Of a stretch of 64,000 nucleotides of DNA, positions 8,259-17,435 are shown piece by piece. Made by a program: the position numbers and the translations under genes. This DNA is from Nonlabens sp. YIK11. Lineage in GTDB: Bacteria > Bacteroidota > Bacteroidia > Flavobacteriales > Flavobacteriaceae. The stretch is taken from the NCBI RefSeq assembly GCF_001413925.1, contig NZ_LBMJ01000001.1, positions 1,321,001 to 1,385,000 of the forward strand, written 5' to 3'. Position 1 is the stretch's first letter. Each line of letters begins with the position of its first letter. Below the pieces are notes generated by a model. The model was not told the origin of the DNA and ran no database searches. It saw only the letters and a program-made list of their open reading frames with translations.

Positions 8259-9235
8259 TTCTTGTGGTTTTTTATGGTGTCTTCAATAATGGCAGTCAGT
8301 ACGGTACTAAGTTCTTTACCTGCAGCCCTGATTTGTTGTGGGATGATGCTCTCGCGACTCATCCCAGGATTGGTATTGATTTCTATAAAATGCGGTGTTC
8401 CTTCATGGAATATGAAGTCTGCCCTTGCAATTCCCTTTAATTTCAAAATGCTGTAAATGCGTTTGCTTAATTCTTGAACCGCCAGTGTGGCAGACTCTGT
8501 GAGTCGTGCTGGCGTGATTTCCTGGGCTTTACCCATATACTTTGCCTCATAGTCAAAGAAGTCGTTTTCGCTCACGATTTCAGTTGGAGGTAAAGAATGA
8601 ACGGTGTCACCTATTTGATATATGCCTACAGATACTTCCATTCCATCCAGGAAGGATTCAATGATGATTTCATCGTCCACTGCAAATGCGGTTTGTAACG
8701 CTTTCGCGAAAGCGGAAACCTCATAGACTTTTGAAACGCCAAAACTACTACCACTGCGATTTGCCTTTACAAAACAGGGCAGACCTACCACTTCTACAAT
8801 ATGATCAAAATTAACGTCTTCACCTTCATTAAGATACAAATGCCTGCCGGTATGGATGCTCCAGGGTTTTAACACCGCAATACAATCCCTTTTATTAAAA
8901 GTAATGGCAGATTGATAGGAGTCGCAAGAAGTTTGCGGCATGTCAAGAAGCTCCAGATAAGCCTGGAAAATACCGTCCTCGCCTGGCGTACCATGTATCG
9001 TATTGTAAACCGCATCAAAATTGATACGCTCGCCATCAACATTTACTGTAAAATCATTTTTATCAATGTCATAGGTGTTGTTTTCGGTCTTGAGAAACCA
9101 TCTATTTTTTTCAATAATTATGGGAAACCCCTTGAATAATTTAGGATCTAGATTTTCCATAATGACGTGACCGCTCTTGATGGAAATTTCTTTCTCACTG
9201 GAATAGCCGCCCATGATGACTGCGATGTTTCTCAT
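8255..9235 (-). CDS. ddl: D-alanine--D-alanine ligase
   Basis: Joins two D-alanines with ATP for peptidoglycan precursor synthesis. It is an ATP-grasp protein of 326 residues: N-terminal VIMGGYSSEKEISIKSG, the substrate segment HGTPGEDGIFQAYLELL, ATP-binding VKANRSGSSFGVSKV, and metal-binding FIEINTNPGMS are all present. It is the first gene of ddl-coaD-M14 peptidase. A TAACTTTG box lies 28 bases upstream. A palindrome copy encodes SAFAKAL in the helix after GVSKV, where it fits without any visible insertion. Confidence 0.97.
   Translation of the reverse strand: MRNIAVIMGGYSSEKEISIKSGHVIMENLDPKLFKGFPIIIEKNRWFLKTENNTYDIDKNDFTVNVDGERINFDAVYNTIHGTPGEDGIFQAYLELLDMPQTSCDSYQSAITFNKRDCIAVLKPWSIHTGRHLYLNEGEDVNFDHIVEVVGLPCFVKANRSGSSFGVSKVYEVSAFAKALQTAFAVDDEIIIESFLDGMEVSVGIYQIGDTVHSLPPTEIVSENDFFDYEAKYMGKAQEITPARLTESATLAVQELSKRIYSILKLKGIARADFIFHEGTPHFIEINTNPGMSRESIIPQQIRAAGKELSTVLTAIIEDTIKNHKK
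8699..8714. repeat. Palindromic element copy 3 (in ddl)
   Basis: Perfect 16-bp palindrome CGCTTTCGCGAAAGCG. On the coding strand it is read in the AFAKA frame (SAFAKAL). Confidence 0.95.
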
Positions 9236-9263
9236 AAAGTACTCTTGAATTGGAGAGGTACAA

Positions 9264-9271
9264 CAAAGTTA
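9264..9271 (-). promoter_or_regulatory. Candidate -7 promoter box of ddl
   Basis: The minus strand reads TAACTTTG, a full TAnnTTTG match, 28 bases before the ddl ATG, in the 136-base gap between ddl and the divergent PASTA gene. A clear -33 box is not seen. Confidence 0.4.
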
Positions 9272-9371
9272 CGAAAGGTGTCGTTCTTAGTTAGATCATA
9301 CATTCTTATCTTTGAGACTTATTTTAATCCCTAATTTGAGGCCTTGTGCTTCAAGATGAAACGCCTGATTT

Positions 9372-10001
9372 ATGAATTTTTTGCAGTTCATGTTTACCAA
9401 GACTTTTTGGGTTCAAATGTTGCTTGCCGTCTTATTGGTGGTGGTTTTGTGTTTTGGTTATCTCTACTGGCTGGACTGGCATACCAATCACGGTCAACAA
9501 ATCACCGTTCCAGATCTTTCCCGCAAGAGTTTGTCAGAGGCTGATGAAATATTGGAAGAACTGGATCTGCGCCGTCATATCATTGACAGTGCCAGCTTCA
9601 ATCCTGATTTCCCACCTAGATCAGTGATCGAACAAAATCCCAAGGCTGGTTTATTTGTTAAAGAAAATAGACAGATATACATCAAGCTCAATCCTTCTGG
9701 TTATGGAAAGGTGTTGGTGCCTAACGTAGTTTTCAAAACTAAACGTCAAGCCATACCTACACTAGAAGCCCTAGGATTTAAAATAGGTGACATTACTTAC
9801 AAACAGAACATCGCTAAGGATATGGTGCTTGAAATCAAGCATAAAGGTGAGAATCTAGAATCTGGAACGCAGCTGCGCAAGGCATCAGTCATTGATCTGG
9901 TCCTAGGCGATGGAACTAGAGAAGGTCAGGAATATGAAGAAGAATCTCAGGATATCGAAGATGAGAATATCGATGTAGAAGCTGTTGAAGATGATGCTTA
10001 A
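9372..10001 (+). CDS. PASTA domain membrane protein
   Basis: A 209-residue protein with a short cytoplasmic N-terminus, one membrane helix (about residues 12-32, FWVQMLLAVLLVVVLCFGYLYWL), and an outside part holding PASTA repeats: ITVPDLSRKSLSEADEILEELDL with VIEQNPKAGLFVKENRQIYIKLNP, and VLVPNVVFKTKRQAIPTLEALGFKIG onward. PASTA domains bind peptidoglycan or muropeptides. It has no kinase or transpeptidase domain. The last 40 residues are very acidic. It overlaps the 5' end of rluD, as is usual in flavobacteria, and lies across from ddl, so a cell-wall role is plausible but inferred. Confidence 0.9.
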   Translation: MNFLQFMFTKTFWVQMLLAVLLVVVLCFGYLYWLDWHTNHGQQITVPDLSRKSLSEADEILEELDLRRHIIDSASFNPDFPPRSVIEQNPKAGLFVKENRQIYIKLNPSGYGKVLVPNVVFKTKRQAIPTLEALGFKIGDITYKQNIAKDMVLEIKHKGENLESGTQLRKASVIDLVLGDGTREGQEYEEESQDIEDENIDVEAVEDDA

Positions 10002-11028
10002 TAGCTATGATGAGGACATGGATGAGGATAATCTCCATGAACATTACCATTTTGTTGCGAGTGCTGGTCAGGTACCTTTAAGGATTGATAAATTCTTGAT
10101 GAATTTTATCGAGAATTCCACACGCAATAAAATCCAGAGTGCGATCAAGGACGGATCTGTAAGGGTCAACGGCGATATTGTAAAATCCAATTATAAGGTA
10201 AAACCAGAGGACGATATCAAGGTACTATTGAATCATCCACCGCACGAGAACCTGCTGGTGGCAGAAAATATACCGTTAGATATTGTTTATGAAGATGACA
10301 CACTTGTTGTAGTCAACAAACCAGCAGGAATGGTGGTTCATCCAGGTCACGGTAATTATTCAGGTACTTTGATCAATGCACTTATTTATCACTTTGAGAA
10401 CTTACCCAATAATTCAAGTGAACGTCCAGGTTTGGTCCACAGGATTGACAAGGACACCAGTGGCTTGTTAGTGGTTGCCAAGACAGAACACGCCATGTCT
10501 TACTTATCAGCCCAGTTTGCTGCCAAAACCAGTGAGCGTGAATATGTGGCCATCGCTTGGGGAAACTTTGTAGAACCAAAGGGAACAGTCGAAGGTAACA
10601 TAGGCAGGCATCCTAAAAACAGATTACAGAACACCGTCTGGGAAGGCGATGATAGCGATAAAGGGAAACCTGCGGTAACGCATTATGAGGTCCTCGAGGA
10701 TTTGGGATATGTTTCTGTCATTAAATGTAAACTGGAAACGGGTCGCACGCACCAGATTAGGGTACACCTCAAGCATATAGGTCATACCTTGTTTAATGAT
10801 GAGCGTTATGGTGGTGATCGCATTTTAAAAGGGACCAACTTTACCAAATACAAACAGTTTGTAGATAACTGTTTTAAAGTGCTGCCCAGACAGGCGCTAC
10901 ACGCCAAAACATTAGGCTTTGAACATCCAGTTACTAAGGAATGGATGAGTTTCTCAAGTGATATTCCAGAAGATATGGCAGCCTGCATTGAAAAATGGCG
11001 CAGTTATGCCAGTCATGCGCACTTATAG
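9985..11028 (+). CDS. rluD: 23S rRNA pseudouridine synthase, RluD family
   Basis: Makes pseudouridines in 23S rRNA helix 69 if it acts as RluD. An S4 RNA-binding domain occupies roughly residues 32-80 (LRIDKFLMNFIENSTRNKIQ, then VRVNGDIVKSNYKV), followed by the catalytic domain with HRIDKDTSGLLVVAK; the catalytic Asp is residue 155 counted from 9985. GRTHQIRVHLKHIGH is the second family motif. The exact start is unclear: ATGs at 9985, 9991, 9994 and 10018 are in frame, and the first overlaps the PASTA gene by 17 bases. RluC-type specificity cannot be excluded, but length and context favour RluD. Confidence 0.92.
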   Translation: MKMMLNSYDEDMDEDNLHEHYHFVASAGQVPLRIDKFLMNFIENSTRNKIQSAIKDGSVRVNGDIVKSNYKVKPEDDIKVLLNHPPHENLLVAENIPLDIVYEDDTLVVVNKPAGMVVHPGHGNYSGTLINALIYHFENLPNNSSERPGLVHRIDKDTSGLLVVAKTEHAMSYLSAQFAAKTSEREYVAIAWGNFVEPKGTVEGNIGRHPKNRLQNTVWEGDDSDKGKPAVTHYEVLEDLGYVSVIKCKLETGRTHQIRVHLKHIGHTLFNDERYGGDRILKGTNFTKYKQFVDNCFKVLPRQALHAKTLGFEHPVTKEWMSFSSDIPEDMAACIEKWRSYASHAHL

Positions 11029-11101
11029 TAATTCAAACTAGCAGAATAGTGTAGTTATTTTTTGGCCTTCAATCCTTATTTTAGAGGTTTAAAACATTTC
11101 T

Positions 11102-11863
11102 ATGAAGATTCTACTTTCGCCAGCAAAAACTTTGGATTATGAAACAAAGCTTCCTACAACAAGAGGAACTCAACCTGTTTTTGTAGAAGAAGCGGTACAG
11201 ATCAACGCCAAGCTGGAGCGTCAGTCCAAAAAAGACATTCAGGATCTTATGGGTATTTCTGAAAATCTAGCAGATCTCAATTACCAGCGATACAAGGATT
11301 TTAAGGAAGAACATGACAAATCTGTTGCGAGGCCTGCGATTTATGCCTTTGCAGGTGACGTGTATTCTGGATTTGACGCCTACTCTTTAGATACCCAACT
11401 TTTAGACGCTGCGCAAGATCGTATTAGAATTCTATCTGGTATGTATGGAGTGTTGAGACCTTTGGACCTGCTGCAACCTTATCGTTTGGAAATGGGAACC
11501 AAGCTTCCCATAGAACGAAATAAAGATCTCTACGAATTCTGGAAAGACAAAATTACACCACGCCTTAATGATGAGATGGAAGATGATGAATTGCTGGTAA
11601 ACCTAGCCAGCAATGAATATTTCAAGGCAGTTGATAAGAAGAATCAGAAAGGCAAGCTTATAAGTCCCATTTTCAAGGATTATAAAAATGGTAAACTTAA
11701 AGTGATCGCTTTTTATGCCAAAAAAGCCAGAGGAACGATGGCAAGATTTCTTGTGGAACAAAAGGCCAATAGCCTGGAAGACATTTTGAAATTTAGTGGA
11801 GACGATTATAAATACAGCGAGAAGGATACCGTTAAGGAGAACGAACCAGTCTTCACAAGATAG
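11102..11863 (+). CDS. yaaA: Peroxide stress protein YaaA
   Basis: A 253-residue member of the YaaA (DUF328) family, which in E. coli lowers free iron and limits oxidative DNA damage under hydrogen peroxide. The N-terminus [12 protein letters not shown] and the segments [38 protein letters not shown] and [12 protein letters not shown] are family hallmarks. It starts 73 bases after rluD and is followed by radC 11 bases later. It may thus share a transcript with radC. Confidence 0.95.
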   Translation: MKILLSPAKTLDYETKLPTTRGTQPVFVEEAVQINAKLERQSKKDIQDLMGISENLADLNYQRYKDFKEEHDKSVARPAIYAFAGDVYSGFDAYSLDTQLLDAAQDRIRILSGMYGVLRPLDLLQPYRLEMGTKLPIERNKDLYEFWKDKITPRLNDEMEDDELLVNLASNEYFKAVDKKNQKGKLISPIFKDYKNGKLKVIAFYAKKARGTMARFLVEQKANSLEDILKFSGDDYKYSEKDTVKENEPVFTR

Positions 11864-11874
11864 GTCATTAAGAT

Positions 11875-12573
11875 ATGGCGACACCGCGATCTTACATATC
11901 CATAAAGGACTGGTCAGAAAGTGATCGCCCTAGAGAAAAATTGCTACAACAAGGCAGCAGGAGCTTGACAGATGCAGAGCTTCTTGCGATTCTTTTGGGT
12001 AGCGGGACCGTTTCTATGAGTGCTGTAGAGTTGAGCAGAAACATCTTGAGCGATGCAGGACAGTCACTGCAACAGTTAGGGAAGAAGACGCTCAAAGAGC
12101 TCATGGTTCATAAAGGAATAGGAGAGGCTAAAGCCATTACCATCGCTGCAGCCATGGAACTAGGAAGACGCAGGGCTATGGAGATGCCTGCCCAAGTAGT
12201 CAAGATCACATCCTCGCAAGACGCGTTCAAGGTATTGCAGCCCATTATAGGCGAGCTACCTCATGAAGAGTTCTGGGTATTGTTGCTGGACAACAGTAAT
12301 AAAGTTTTGGAGAAACATCAGGTAAGCAAAGGCGGCATCACCGCAACCCATGTAGATCATCGGTTGTTGTTTAAGCAAGCCATAGCTGCTGGTGCCGTGG
12401 CCATTATAATCGCACACAATCATCCCAGCGGCACGCTCAAGCCCAGTAAACCAGATCAAGATATCACGCGCAAGATCAAAACGGCTGGTGATACACTCGA
12501 CATAAAAGTATTGGATCATTTGATCGTTACGCAAGAAAACTACTATAGCTTTGCAGATAACCAGCTCCTATGA
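11875..12573 (+). CDS. radC: RadC family protein (JAB/MPN metalloprotein)
   Basis: A 232-residue RadC: an N-terminal helix-hairpin-helix-like part (LTDAELLAILLGSG, then HKGIGEAKAITI) followed by a JAB1/MPN domain. The JAMM zinc motif is intact, with His 181, His 183 and Asp 194 in AHNHPSGTLKPSKPD and an upstream Glu at 131 or 132. Despite the name, a repair role was withdrawn for E. coli RadC and the substrate is unknown. Its last four bases overlap the start of the next gene (ATGA). Confidence 0.93.
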   Translation: MATPRSYISIKDWSESDRPREKLLQQGSRSLTDAELLAILLGSGTVSMSAVELSRNILSDAGQSLQQLGKKTLKELMVHKGIGEAKAITIAAAMELGRRRAMEMPAQVVKITSSQDAFKVLQPIIGELPHEEFWVLLLDNSNKVLEKHQVSKGGITATHVDHRLLFKQAIAAGAVAIIIAHNHPSGTLKPSKPDQDITRKIKTAGDTLDIKVLDHLIVTQENYYSFADNQLL

Positions 12574-13877
12574 TACTCATTTATTGTCCTGACCTAACTT
12601 CTAGAAAGCAATATATTTTCAAGCACATCTTCCGCAGGATGTTGGAAGTGGAGTATGAGATCACTGGAGAGCTCAACGTGTTTGTGGGTCATGAGGGAAC
12701 TAAATTTTCTTATGGAGACAAACCATTAGGTGAGGAAACTTTTATCTGGTCTAATGGTTTATTAAGCGAGCACGGTATTGACGATCATGACATCGACATT
12801 ATACAATGGGATGATTTACCGGCATTTTTCCAGGCACCAGAAAGGAGCGATGTTCCTTTCGATATTTTTGCGGCATCGTTTTACCTTATCACAAGGTATG
12901 AGGAATATTTCCCGCAGGTAAAAGATGATTTGGGAAGATACAGTCCTTACGAGAGTATCGCCTATAAGTATGATTTTTTGCGAGAGCCGCTCATAGATCT
13001 TTGGATCAAGAAATTTTCTCAAGTAGTGTTGAAGCAGGATTTTAAATCGCTTTCGCGAAAGCGAACTCCCAAAAGAACTGTCGCCATAGAAGTAGCTACC
13101 TTCAATAAATACAGAAAAAGAGGACTTATTGTCAATGCGACCCTTTTCTCACGACACGTGCGCAATTTACGACTCAACCGCGCCTGGAAGCAGATCAAAA
13201 CCTTGCTCAATTTACGCGAAGATCCCTATGACAACAGTGATGATATCCTGGTACCTATCAAGAAAATAAGGTTTGATAGGTCTCGAGATAGAAAAAATCG
13301 TGCGGACATGGTTTTCTTCTTCCATTTGGGGAATTATAATGATTTCAACACAGGTGTTACCTACAAGAGCAAAAGCTATGTTGAGGCGATCAAACATATT
13401 GCAGACTATGTAAAAGTAGGTTTACGCTTCTCATCAAACACATCCAGTGATGATGTGTATCAAGAAGAAAAACGCTTTGAGGAACTGGTAAAAAGACCAT
13501 TACAGCACACCATGGCGGCAAATTCCAAAATAAGTATGCCAGGACACTACAAGCTGCTGGTAGATACAAAAACCATGGAGGATTATAGCATGGGTTATGT
13601 GGCAGAGCCTGGTTTTAGAGCCTCCACAAGCCTGCCTTTTTATTTCTATGATCTGGATTATGAGGTGCAAACGCCTTTGCTTATCCATCCGTATTGTTTG
13701 CATTATAACACGATGGCATTGCAAACGCGCAGTGGCCAGCAATCCATATTGAAAGAAATACAGGAAGTGGTCGACAACGTGCATGGAAACTTTATCGTAC
13801 AGTTTCATTATGAACATTTTGACCGTGACATCAAGAGTCACGCGTTGGAAATATTAGAATCTATAATAGATGAGTAA
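12570..13877 (+). CDS. Polysaccharide deacetylase-like protein
   Basis: A 435-residue protein resembling the Bacteroidota polysaccharide deacetylase-like group found after radC. Shared features are the N-terminal DUF-type region (PFDIFAASFYLITRYEEY, DDLGRYSPYESIAYK), the middle segment around FFFHLGNYNDFNTGV, and the C-terminal motif DYSMGYVAEPGFRASTSLPFYFYDLD. At the place where relatives have an Asp-containing TxDID or TIDV motif, this one reads AIEVATFNKYRKRG, with Glu instead of Asp, so catalytic activity is doubtful. A palindrome copy just before it encodes SLSRKR. It overlaps radC by four and the HAD gene by eight bases. Confidence 0.65.
   Translation: MILIYCPDLTSRKQYIFKHIFRRMLEVEYEITGELNVFVGHEGTKFSYGDKPLGEETFIWSNGLLSEHGIDDHDIDIIQWDDLPAFFQAPERSDVPFDIFAASFYLITRYEEYFPQVKDDLGRYSPYESIAYKYDFLREPLIDLWIKKFSQVVLKQDFKSLSRKRTPKRTVAIEVATFNKYRKRGLIVNATLFSRHVRNLRLNRAWKQIKTLLNLREDPYDNSDDILVPIKKIRFDRSRDRKNRADMVFFFHLGNYNDFNTGVTYKSKSYVEAIKHIADYVKVGLRFSSNTSSDDVYQEEKRFEELVKRPLQHTMAANSKISMPGHYKLLVDTKTMEDYSMGYVAEPGFRASTSLPFYFYDLDYEVQTPLLIHPYCLHYNTMALQTRSGQQSILKEIQEVVDNVHGNFIVQFHYEHFDRDIKSHALEILESIIDE
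13047..13064. repeat. Palindromic element copy 4 (in deacetylase-like gene)
   Basis: Perfect 18-bp palindrome TCGCTTTCGCGAAAGCGA, read as SLSRKR on the coding strand. Confidence 0.95.
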
Positions 13878-14565
13878 CTTTAAGGGAATCAAGCACGTTT
13901 TTTTTGATCTGGATCACACTTTGTGGGATTTTGACCGAAACAGCAAAATGGCCTATGCACAGATCTTTGAAGAAGAACAGATAGGCCTGGATCTCGAAAA
14001 GTTTATCGAGGTGTACCAGCCTTTGAATTTGCAATATTGGAAACGCTTTCGCGAAAGCGAGATGTCCAAAGAAGAGTTGAGGTACCGCAGACTCAAGGAT
14101 ACTTTTGATGCCTGTGATTTTAGTGTGGCAGACGATCACATCAACAAAATGGCAGATATGTATCTGGAGTACTTGCCTAATCATAATCATTTGTTTCCCA
14201 ATTGTACGCCGTTGTTAGACACCCTTAAGGATCAATTTGAGTTGCACATCATCACCAATGGCTTTGATGAGGTTCAAGCAAGAAAAATGCAGAACTCTGG
14301 GCTATCGCCTTATTTTAAATATGTGCTCACAGCTGAAACGGCTGGTGTGAAAAAACCGGATCCAGCTATTTTTGAGCGCGCTTTGAAAGATACAGGTGCA
14401 ACCATCGGCAACAGCGTAATGATAGGAGATAGCCATGAGGCAGATATTTTGGGCGCTCGCAAGATCGGTTTGCGTACCATTTGGTTCACAGATACCGCTC
14501 ATCATACCCATGATGAGATCGCGGTAAGTGATCTTAAGCAGATTCACTCCTTGCTGCTGCCGTAA
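13870..14565 (+). CDS. HAD-family hydrolase, YjjG-type nucleotidase
   Basis: A 231-residue haloacid dehalogenase-fold phosphatase. Motif I is FFDLDHTLWDF with Asp 13 and Asp 15, motif II is ITNGFDEVQARKM, motif III the Lys in AGVKKPDPAIF, and motif IV IGDSHEADILGA. The Trp after DHTL and overall layout match YjjG, a nucleotidase that clears non-canonical pyrimidine nucleotides, but the substrate is inferred. It overlaps the preceding gene by eight bases and runs 22 bases into the 3' end of convergent rarA. A palindrome copy encodes RFRESE near residue 60, in the cap. Confidence 0.88.
   Translation: MSNFKGIKHVFFDLDHTLWDFDRNSKMAYAQIFEEEQIGLDLEKFIEVYQPLNLQYWKRFRESEMSKEELRYRRLKDTFDACDFSVADDHINKMADMYLEYLPNHNHLFPNCTPLLDTLKDQFELHIITNGFDEVQARKMQNSGLSPYFKYVLTAETAGVKKPDPAIFERALKDTGATIGNSVMIGDSHEADILGARKIGLRTIWFTDTAHHTHDEIAVSDLKQIHSLLLP
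14044..14059. repeat. Palindromic element copy 5 (in HAD gene)
   Basis: Perfect 16-bp palindrome CGCTTTCGCGAAAGCG, read in the RFRES frame (KRFRESEM). Only 1.0 kb from copy 4, the closest pair in the window. Confidence 0.95.
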
Positions 14566-15839
14566 TTGTAATGTTTGCCCCAGCGTTTTTCCAGAAATTC
14601 TCGCTGTGATTTCTCTCTTGGATTGTTTCCTGGTTCAAACAGGGTAGTGCCGCTAATTTCTTTAGGCAAAAATTCATTGAAGGCAAAGTTGCCACTGAAG
14701 TCGTGAGCGTATTTGTAGTCATCGCCGTAGCCCAATTCTTTCATCAATTTAGTTTGTGAATTACGCAAACCTAATGGAACCGATAAATCACCAGTTTGCT
14801 TCACTATTTTTTGTGCATTCCCAATGGCGAGATAGGAGGCATTGCTTTTGATGCTAGTTGCAAGATAAATGGCGCATTGACTTAATATGATTCTCGATTC
14901 TGGATAGCCTATAGTACTCACGGCTTGAAAGGTATTGTTAGCCATTATTAGTGCTGTAGGATTGGCATTTCCAATATCCTCGCTGGCCAGGATCAACATG
15001 CGTCGTGCAATAAATTTGAGATCTTCTCCACCTTCTATCATTCTAGCGAGCCAGTATACAGATGCGTTAGGATCGCTACCTCTTATGCTTTTTATGAATG
15101 CACTTATGATATCATAGTGTTGCTCACCGGTTTTGTCATATCTGGCAGGATTGGAACTCACTTGATCCAGTACCATTTCGTTGGTAATGGTGATCATTGG
15201 ATCGTTTTGGGAGTTGATAACCAGCTCAAAAATATTAAGGAGTTTACGGGCATCACCACCACTAATTCTCAAAAGTGCATCTGTTTCTTGGAGCTCGATC
15301 TGTTTTTCCTTAAGGTATTTGTCTGTGGTCAACGCTCGATGAAGTAGTTGAACCAGTTCATCTTTAGAGAAGGCATCAAGCACGTAAACCTGACAGCGGC
15401 TCAACAGAGCAGGAATCACCTCAAAACTTGGGTTTTCGGTAGTTGCACCTATTAATGTAATCCAGCCGCGTTCTACAGCACCTAGTAGCGAATCTTGTTG
15501 CGATTTACTAAACCTGTGGATCTCGTCTATAAATAAAATCGGATTCTTTTGGGTAAATATTCCACCAGCATTTTTAGCTTTATCAATTACCTCTCGTATG
15601 TCTTTAACGCCACTATTGATTGCGCTAAGCTTATAAAAAGGTCGTTGGGATTCTTGCGCTATTATTTCTGCCAGTGTTGTTTTACCCGTACCAGGTGGTC
15701 CCCATAAAATAAAGGAAGGAATGGTACCATTGAGAATATGATTTCTTAACGCACCCTTTTCACCGACAAGGTGCGATTGGCTTAAGTATTCTGTGAGATT
15801 AGTAGGTCGTATTCGTTCCGCTAAAGGTATTTGTGTCAT
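14544..15839 (-). CDS. rarA: Replication-associated recombination protein A (MgsA/RarA)
   Basis: AAA+ ATPase related to the clamp loader that acts at stalled replication forks. The 431-residue protein has Walker A GPPGTGKT at residues 47-54, Walker B ILFIDEIHRF near 98-107, sensor I GATTENPSFEV and the arginine-finger segment LLSRCQVYVL. The C-terminal half (SIRGSDPNASVYWLARMIEGGEDLKFIARRMLILASEDIG) is the tetramerisation part diagnostic for RarA. Its 3' end overlaps the HAD gene by 22 bases. Confidence 0.97.
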   Translation of the reverse strand: MTQIPLAERIRPTNLTEYLSQSHLVGEKGALRNHILNGTIPSFILWGPPGTGKTTLAEIIAQESQRPFYKLSAINSGVKDIREVIDKAKNAGGIFTQKNPILFIDEIHRFSKSQQDSLLGAVERGWITLIGATTENPSFEVIPALLSRCQVYVLDAFSKDELVQLLHRALTTDKYLKEKQIELQETDALLRISGGDARKLLNIFELVINSQNDPMITITNEMVLDQVSSNPARYDKTGEQHYDIISAFIKSIRGSDPNASVYWLARMIEGGEDLKFIARRMLILASEDIGNANPTALIMANNTFQAVSTIGYPESRIILSQCAIYLATSIKSNASYLAIGNAQKIVKQTGDLSVPLGLRNSQTKLMKELGYGDDYKYAHDFSGNFAFNEFLPKEISGTTLFEPGNNPREKSQREFLEKRWGKHYNYGSSKE

Positions 15840-15927
15840 GATACGATGGTTTCTTATAATGGTATATGTTCCTATGACAATATTACGGCTCTTGTCACAA
15901 AGGCTAGGTTATTGATTTCACAGATCT

Positions 15928-16608
15928 ATGAACAACAATGTATCCACATTTGAGATGAAGTGGTTGATGAAGCCTATCATATTCGTGTTCCTGATGTGGC
16001 TTGCATTCTGGATCGAGATGCGATTCCATACAGATTTTACAAAATACGGTCTTCGGCCTAGAACTCTGGAAGGTATCCTTGGTGTTTTTACAAGTCCGTT
16101 CATTCATTCAGGTTTTTCCCATCTATGGAGTAATACTGCGCCTATCGCCGTACTATTATTTTTCCTGAGTCTATTCTATTATAAGTGGAGTTCTAAAGTG
16201 CTTATATATGGGATTTTGATGAGCGGTATATTGACATGGCTCATCGGTAGAGATTCATACCATATAGGTGCTAGCGGTATCGTTTACTTTTTAGCCAGTT
16301 TCATTTTCTTCAAAGGAATATTTCTCAATAACTACCGCCAAATTGCCGCCAGTTTGATTGTCGTTTTTTTGTATGGTAGCCTTGTGTGGTACATGCTGCC
16401 TATCAAACCCAATATGTCTTGGGAAGGTCATTTAAGCGGTGCCGTTGCCGGTTTGATACTTGCCATATTTCTAAAGGTAAACATCCCGAAAGAAAAGCCT
16501 TTTGCAAAGGTGAATCAGAAAGTATTATCGGATGAGGAAGATTGGTTCCTGCAACAATTTGATGAAGATGGAAACTTCTCACCGATTCCTGTTGATGAAG
16601 AAGAGTAG
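15928..16608 (+). CDS. Rhomboid-family intramembrane serine protease
   Basis: A 226-residue polytopic membrane protease. The catalytic Ser is Ser 116 in GASG (114-117) and the catalytic His is His 168 in SWEGHLSGAVAG. The oxyanion-side motif FIHSGFSHLWSN lies around residues 59-69. About six membrane helices are visible, followed by an acidic C-terminal tail of some 40 residues. Its substrates are unknown. The gene ends two bases from the end of convergent rlmB. Confidence 0.92.
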   Translation: MNNNVSTFEMKWLMKPIIFVFLMWLAFWIEMRFHTDFTKYGLRPRTLEGILGVFTSPFIHSGFSHLWSNTAPIAVLLFFLSLFYYKWSSKVLIYGILMSGILTWLIGRDSYHIGASGIVYFLASFIFFKGIFLNNYRQIAASLIVVFLYGSLVWYMLPIKPNMSWEGHLSGAVAGLILAIFLKVNIPKEKPFAKVNQKVLSDEEDWFLQQFDEDGNFSPIPVDEEE

Positions 16609-16610
16609 GT

Positions 16611-17342
16611 CTATTGTCTTTGACGCACCGCTTCATACAACATCGCTCCACATGCTACAGATACATTTAGAGACGCTATCTTACCTAGCATAGGTAATTT
16701 AAAAGTATCATCTAATGTTTTTAGGGTAGAAGGATTGATACCTCGATCTTCAGAACCCATTACTATGGCAATAGGTTTTTTAAGCTCAGTATCAAAAATC
16801 GATTTTACGGCTTTTTCAGAAGCCCCAATAGTGGCTATTCCATAAGCTTGCATTAGGTATATCGCATCCTTAAGGTGATTCACCTTGCTCATTGGGATGT
16901 TGAAAACTGCACCAGCGCTTGTTTTTACAACCACTCCATTAACAGGAGCTGATCCTTTTTCAGACAATATAATTGCAGATACACCAGTGCATTCTGCCGT
17001 ACGAATAATGGCACCAAAATTACCAACGTCTGTGATACCGTCAAGTAATAGAAATACGGGATTTGTTTCCAGATCGGTAGCTTCTAAAACTTCCTGAAGA
17101 TTTTGGTAGGAAATAGGGGAAAGGACCGCTACGGCACCTTGATGATTTTCCTTAGTAAGTTTATAAAGCTTTTCTTCTGGAACAAAGGATGTCACTATCC
17201 CTGCTTTTTTAGCAGCAAACTTCAGCTGATTGAATAGCACTCCATTTCCTTCCTTCAGAAAGTAAATCTTTGAGATTTCTTCTCCACTTTCTATAGCTTC
17301 CAAAATCGGCCTAAGACCGTGAATTTGTTGTTTTGATTCCAT
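16611..17342 (-). CDS. rlmB: 23S rRNA (guanosine-2'-O)-methyltransferase RlmB-like (SPOUT)
   Basis: A TrmH-type SPOUT methyltransferase of 243 residues; RlmB methylates G2251 of 23S rRNA. The N-terminal substrate-binding domain begins IHGLRPILEAIESGEEI, and the knotted SAM-binding domain has LLLDGITDVGNFGAIIRTAECTGV, IVMGSEDRGI and LNVSVACGAMLYEA. It stands alone on the minus strand. A TATCTTTG box ends exactly four bases before its ATG, so its mRNA is probably leaderless. Confidence 0.92.
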   Translation of the reverse strand: MESKQQIHGLRPILEAIESGEEISKIYFLKEGNGVLFNQLKFAAKKAGIVTSFVPEEKLYKLTKENHQGAVAVLSPISYQNLQEVLEATDLETNPVFLLLDGITDVGNFGAIIRTAECTGVSAIILSEKGSAPVNGVVVKTSAGAVFNIPMSKVNHLKDAIYLMQAYGIATIGASEKAVKSIFDTELKKPIAIVMGSEDRGINPSTLKTLDDTFKLPMLGKIASLNVSVACGAMLYEAVRQRQ

Positions 17343-17346
17343 AAGG

Positions 17347-17354
17347 CAAAGATA
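17347..17354 (-). promoter_or_regulatory. -7 promoter box of rlmB, four bases from the ATG
   Basis: The minus strand reads TATCTTTG-CCTT-ATG, a full TAnnTTTG match with a four-base spacer to the start codon. A TTG lies 23 bases further upstream, slightly longer than the usual -33 spacing. Confidence 0.55.
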
Positions 17355-17383
17355 AACGAACTATCAAAAGTTTCTACCAACAA

Positions 17384-17414
17384 AAAACCCGTCTAGAAGT
17401 TCTAGACGGGTTTT
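17384..17414 (-). terminator. Rho-independent terminator of SusC-SusD operon
   Basis: Fourteen-base stem AAAACCCGTCTAGA / TCTAGACGGGTTTT with a three-base loop. On the minus strand it ends in a run of T, 21 bases after the lipoprotein stop, so it ends the SusC-SusD-lipoprotein transcript just before the rlmB promoter. Confidence 0.9.
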
Positions 17415-17435
17415 GGATAAACATTAAAAGATTTG

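Noticed and set aside
9311..9338. TTTG-N16-CTAATTTG before the PASTA gene as a promoter
   Set aside because: The spacing is short and the TA is displaced by one base from the consensus; too weak to list.
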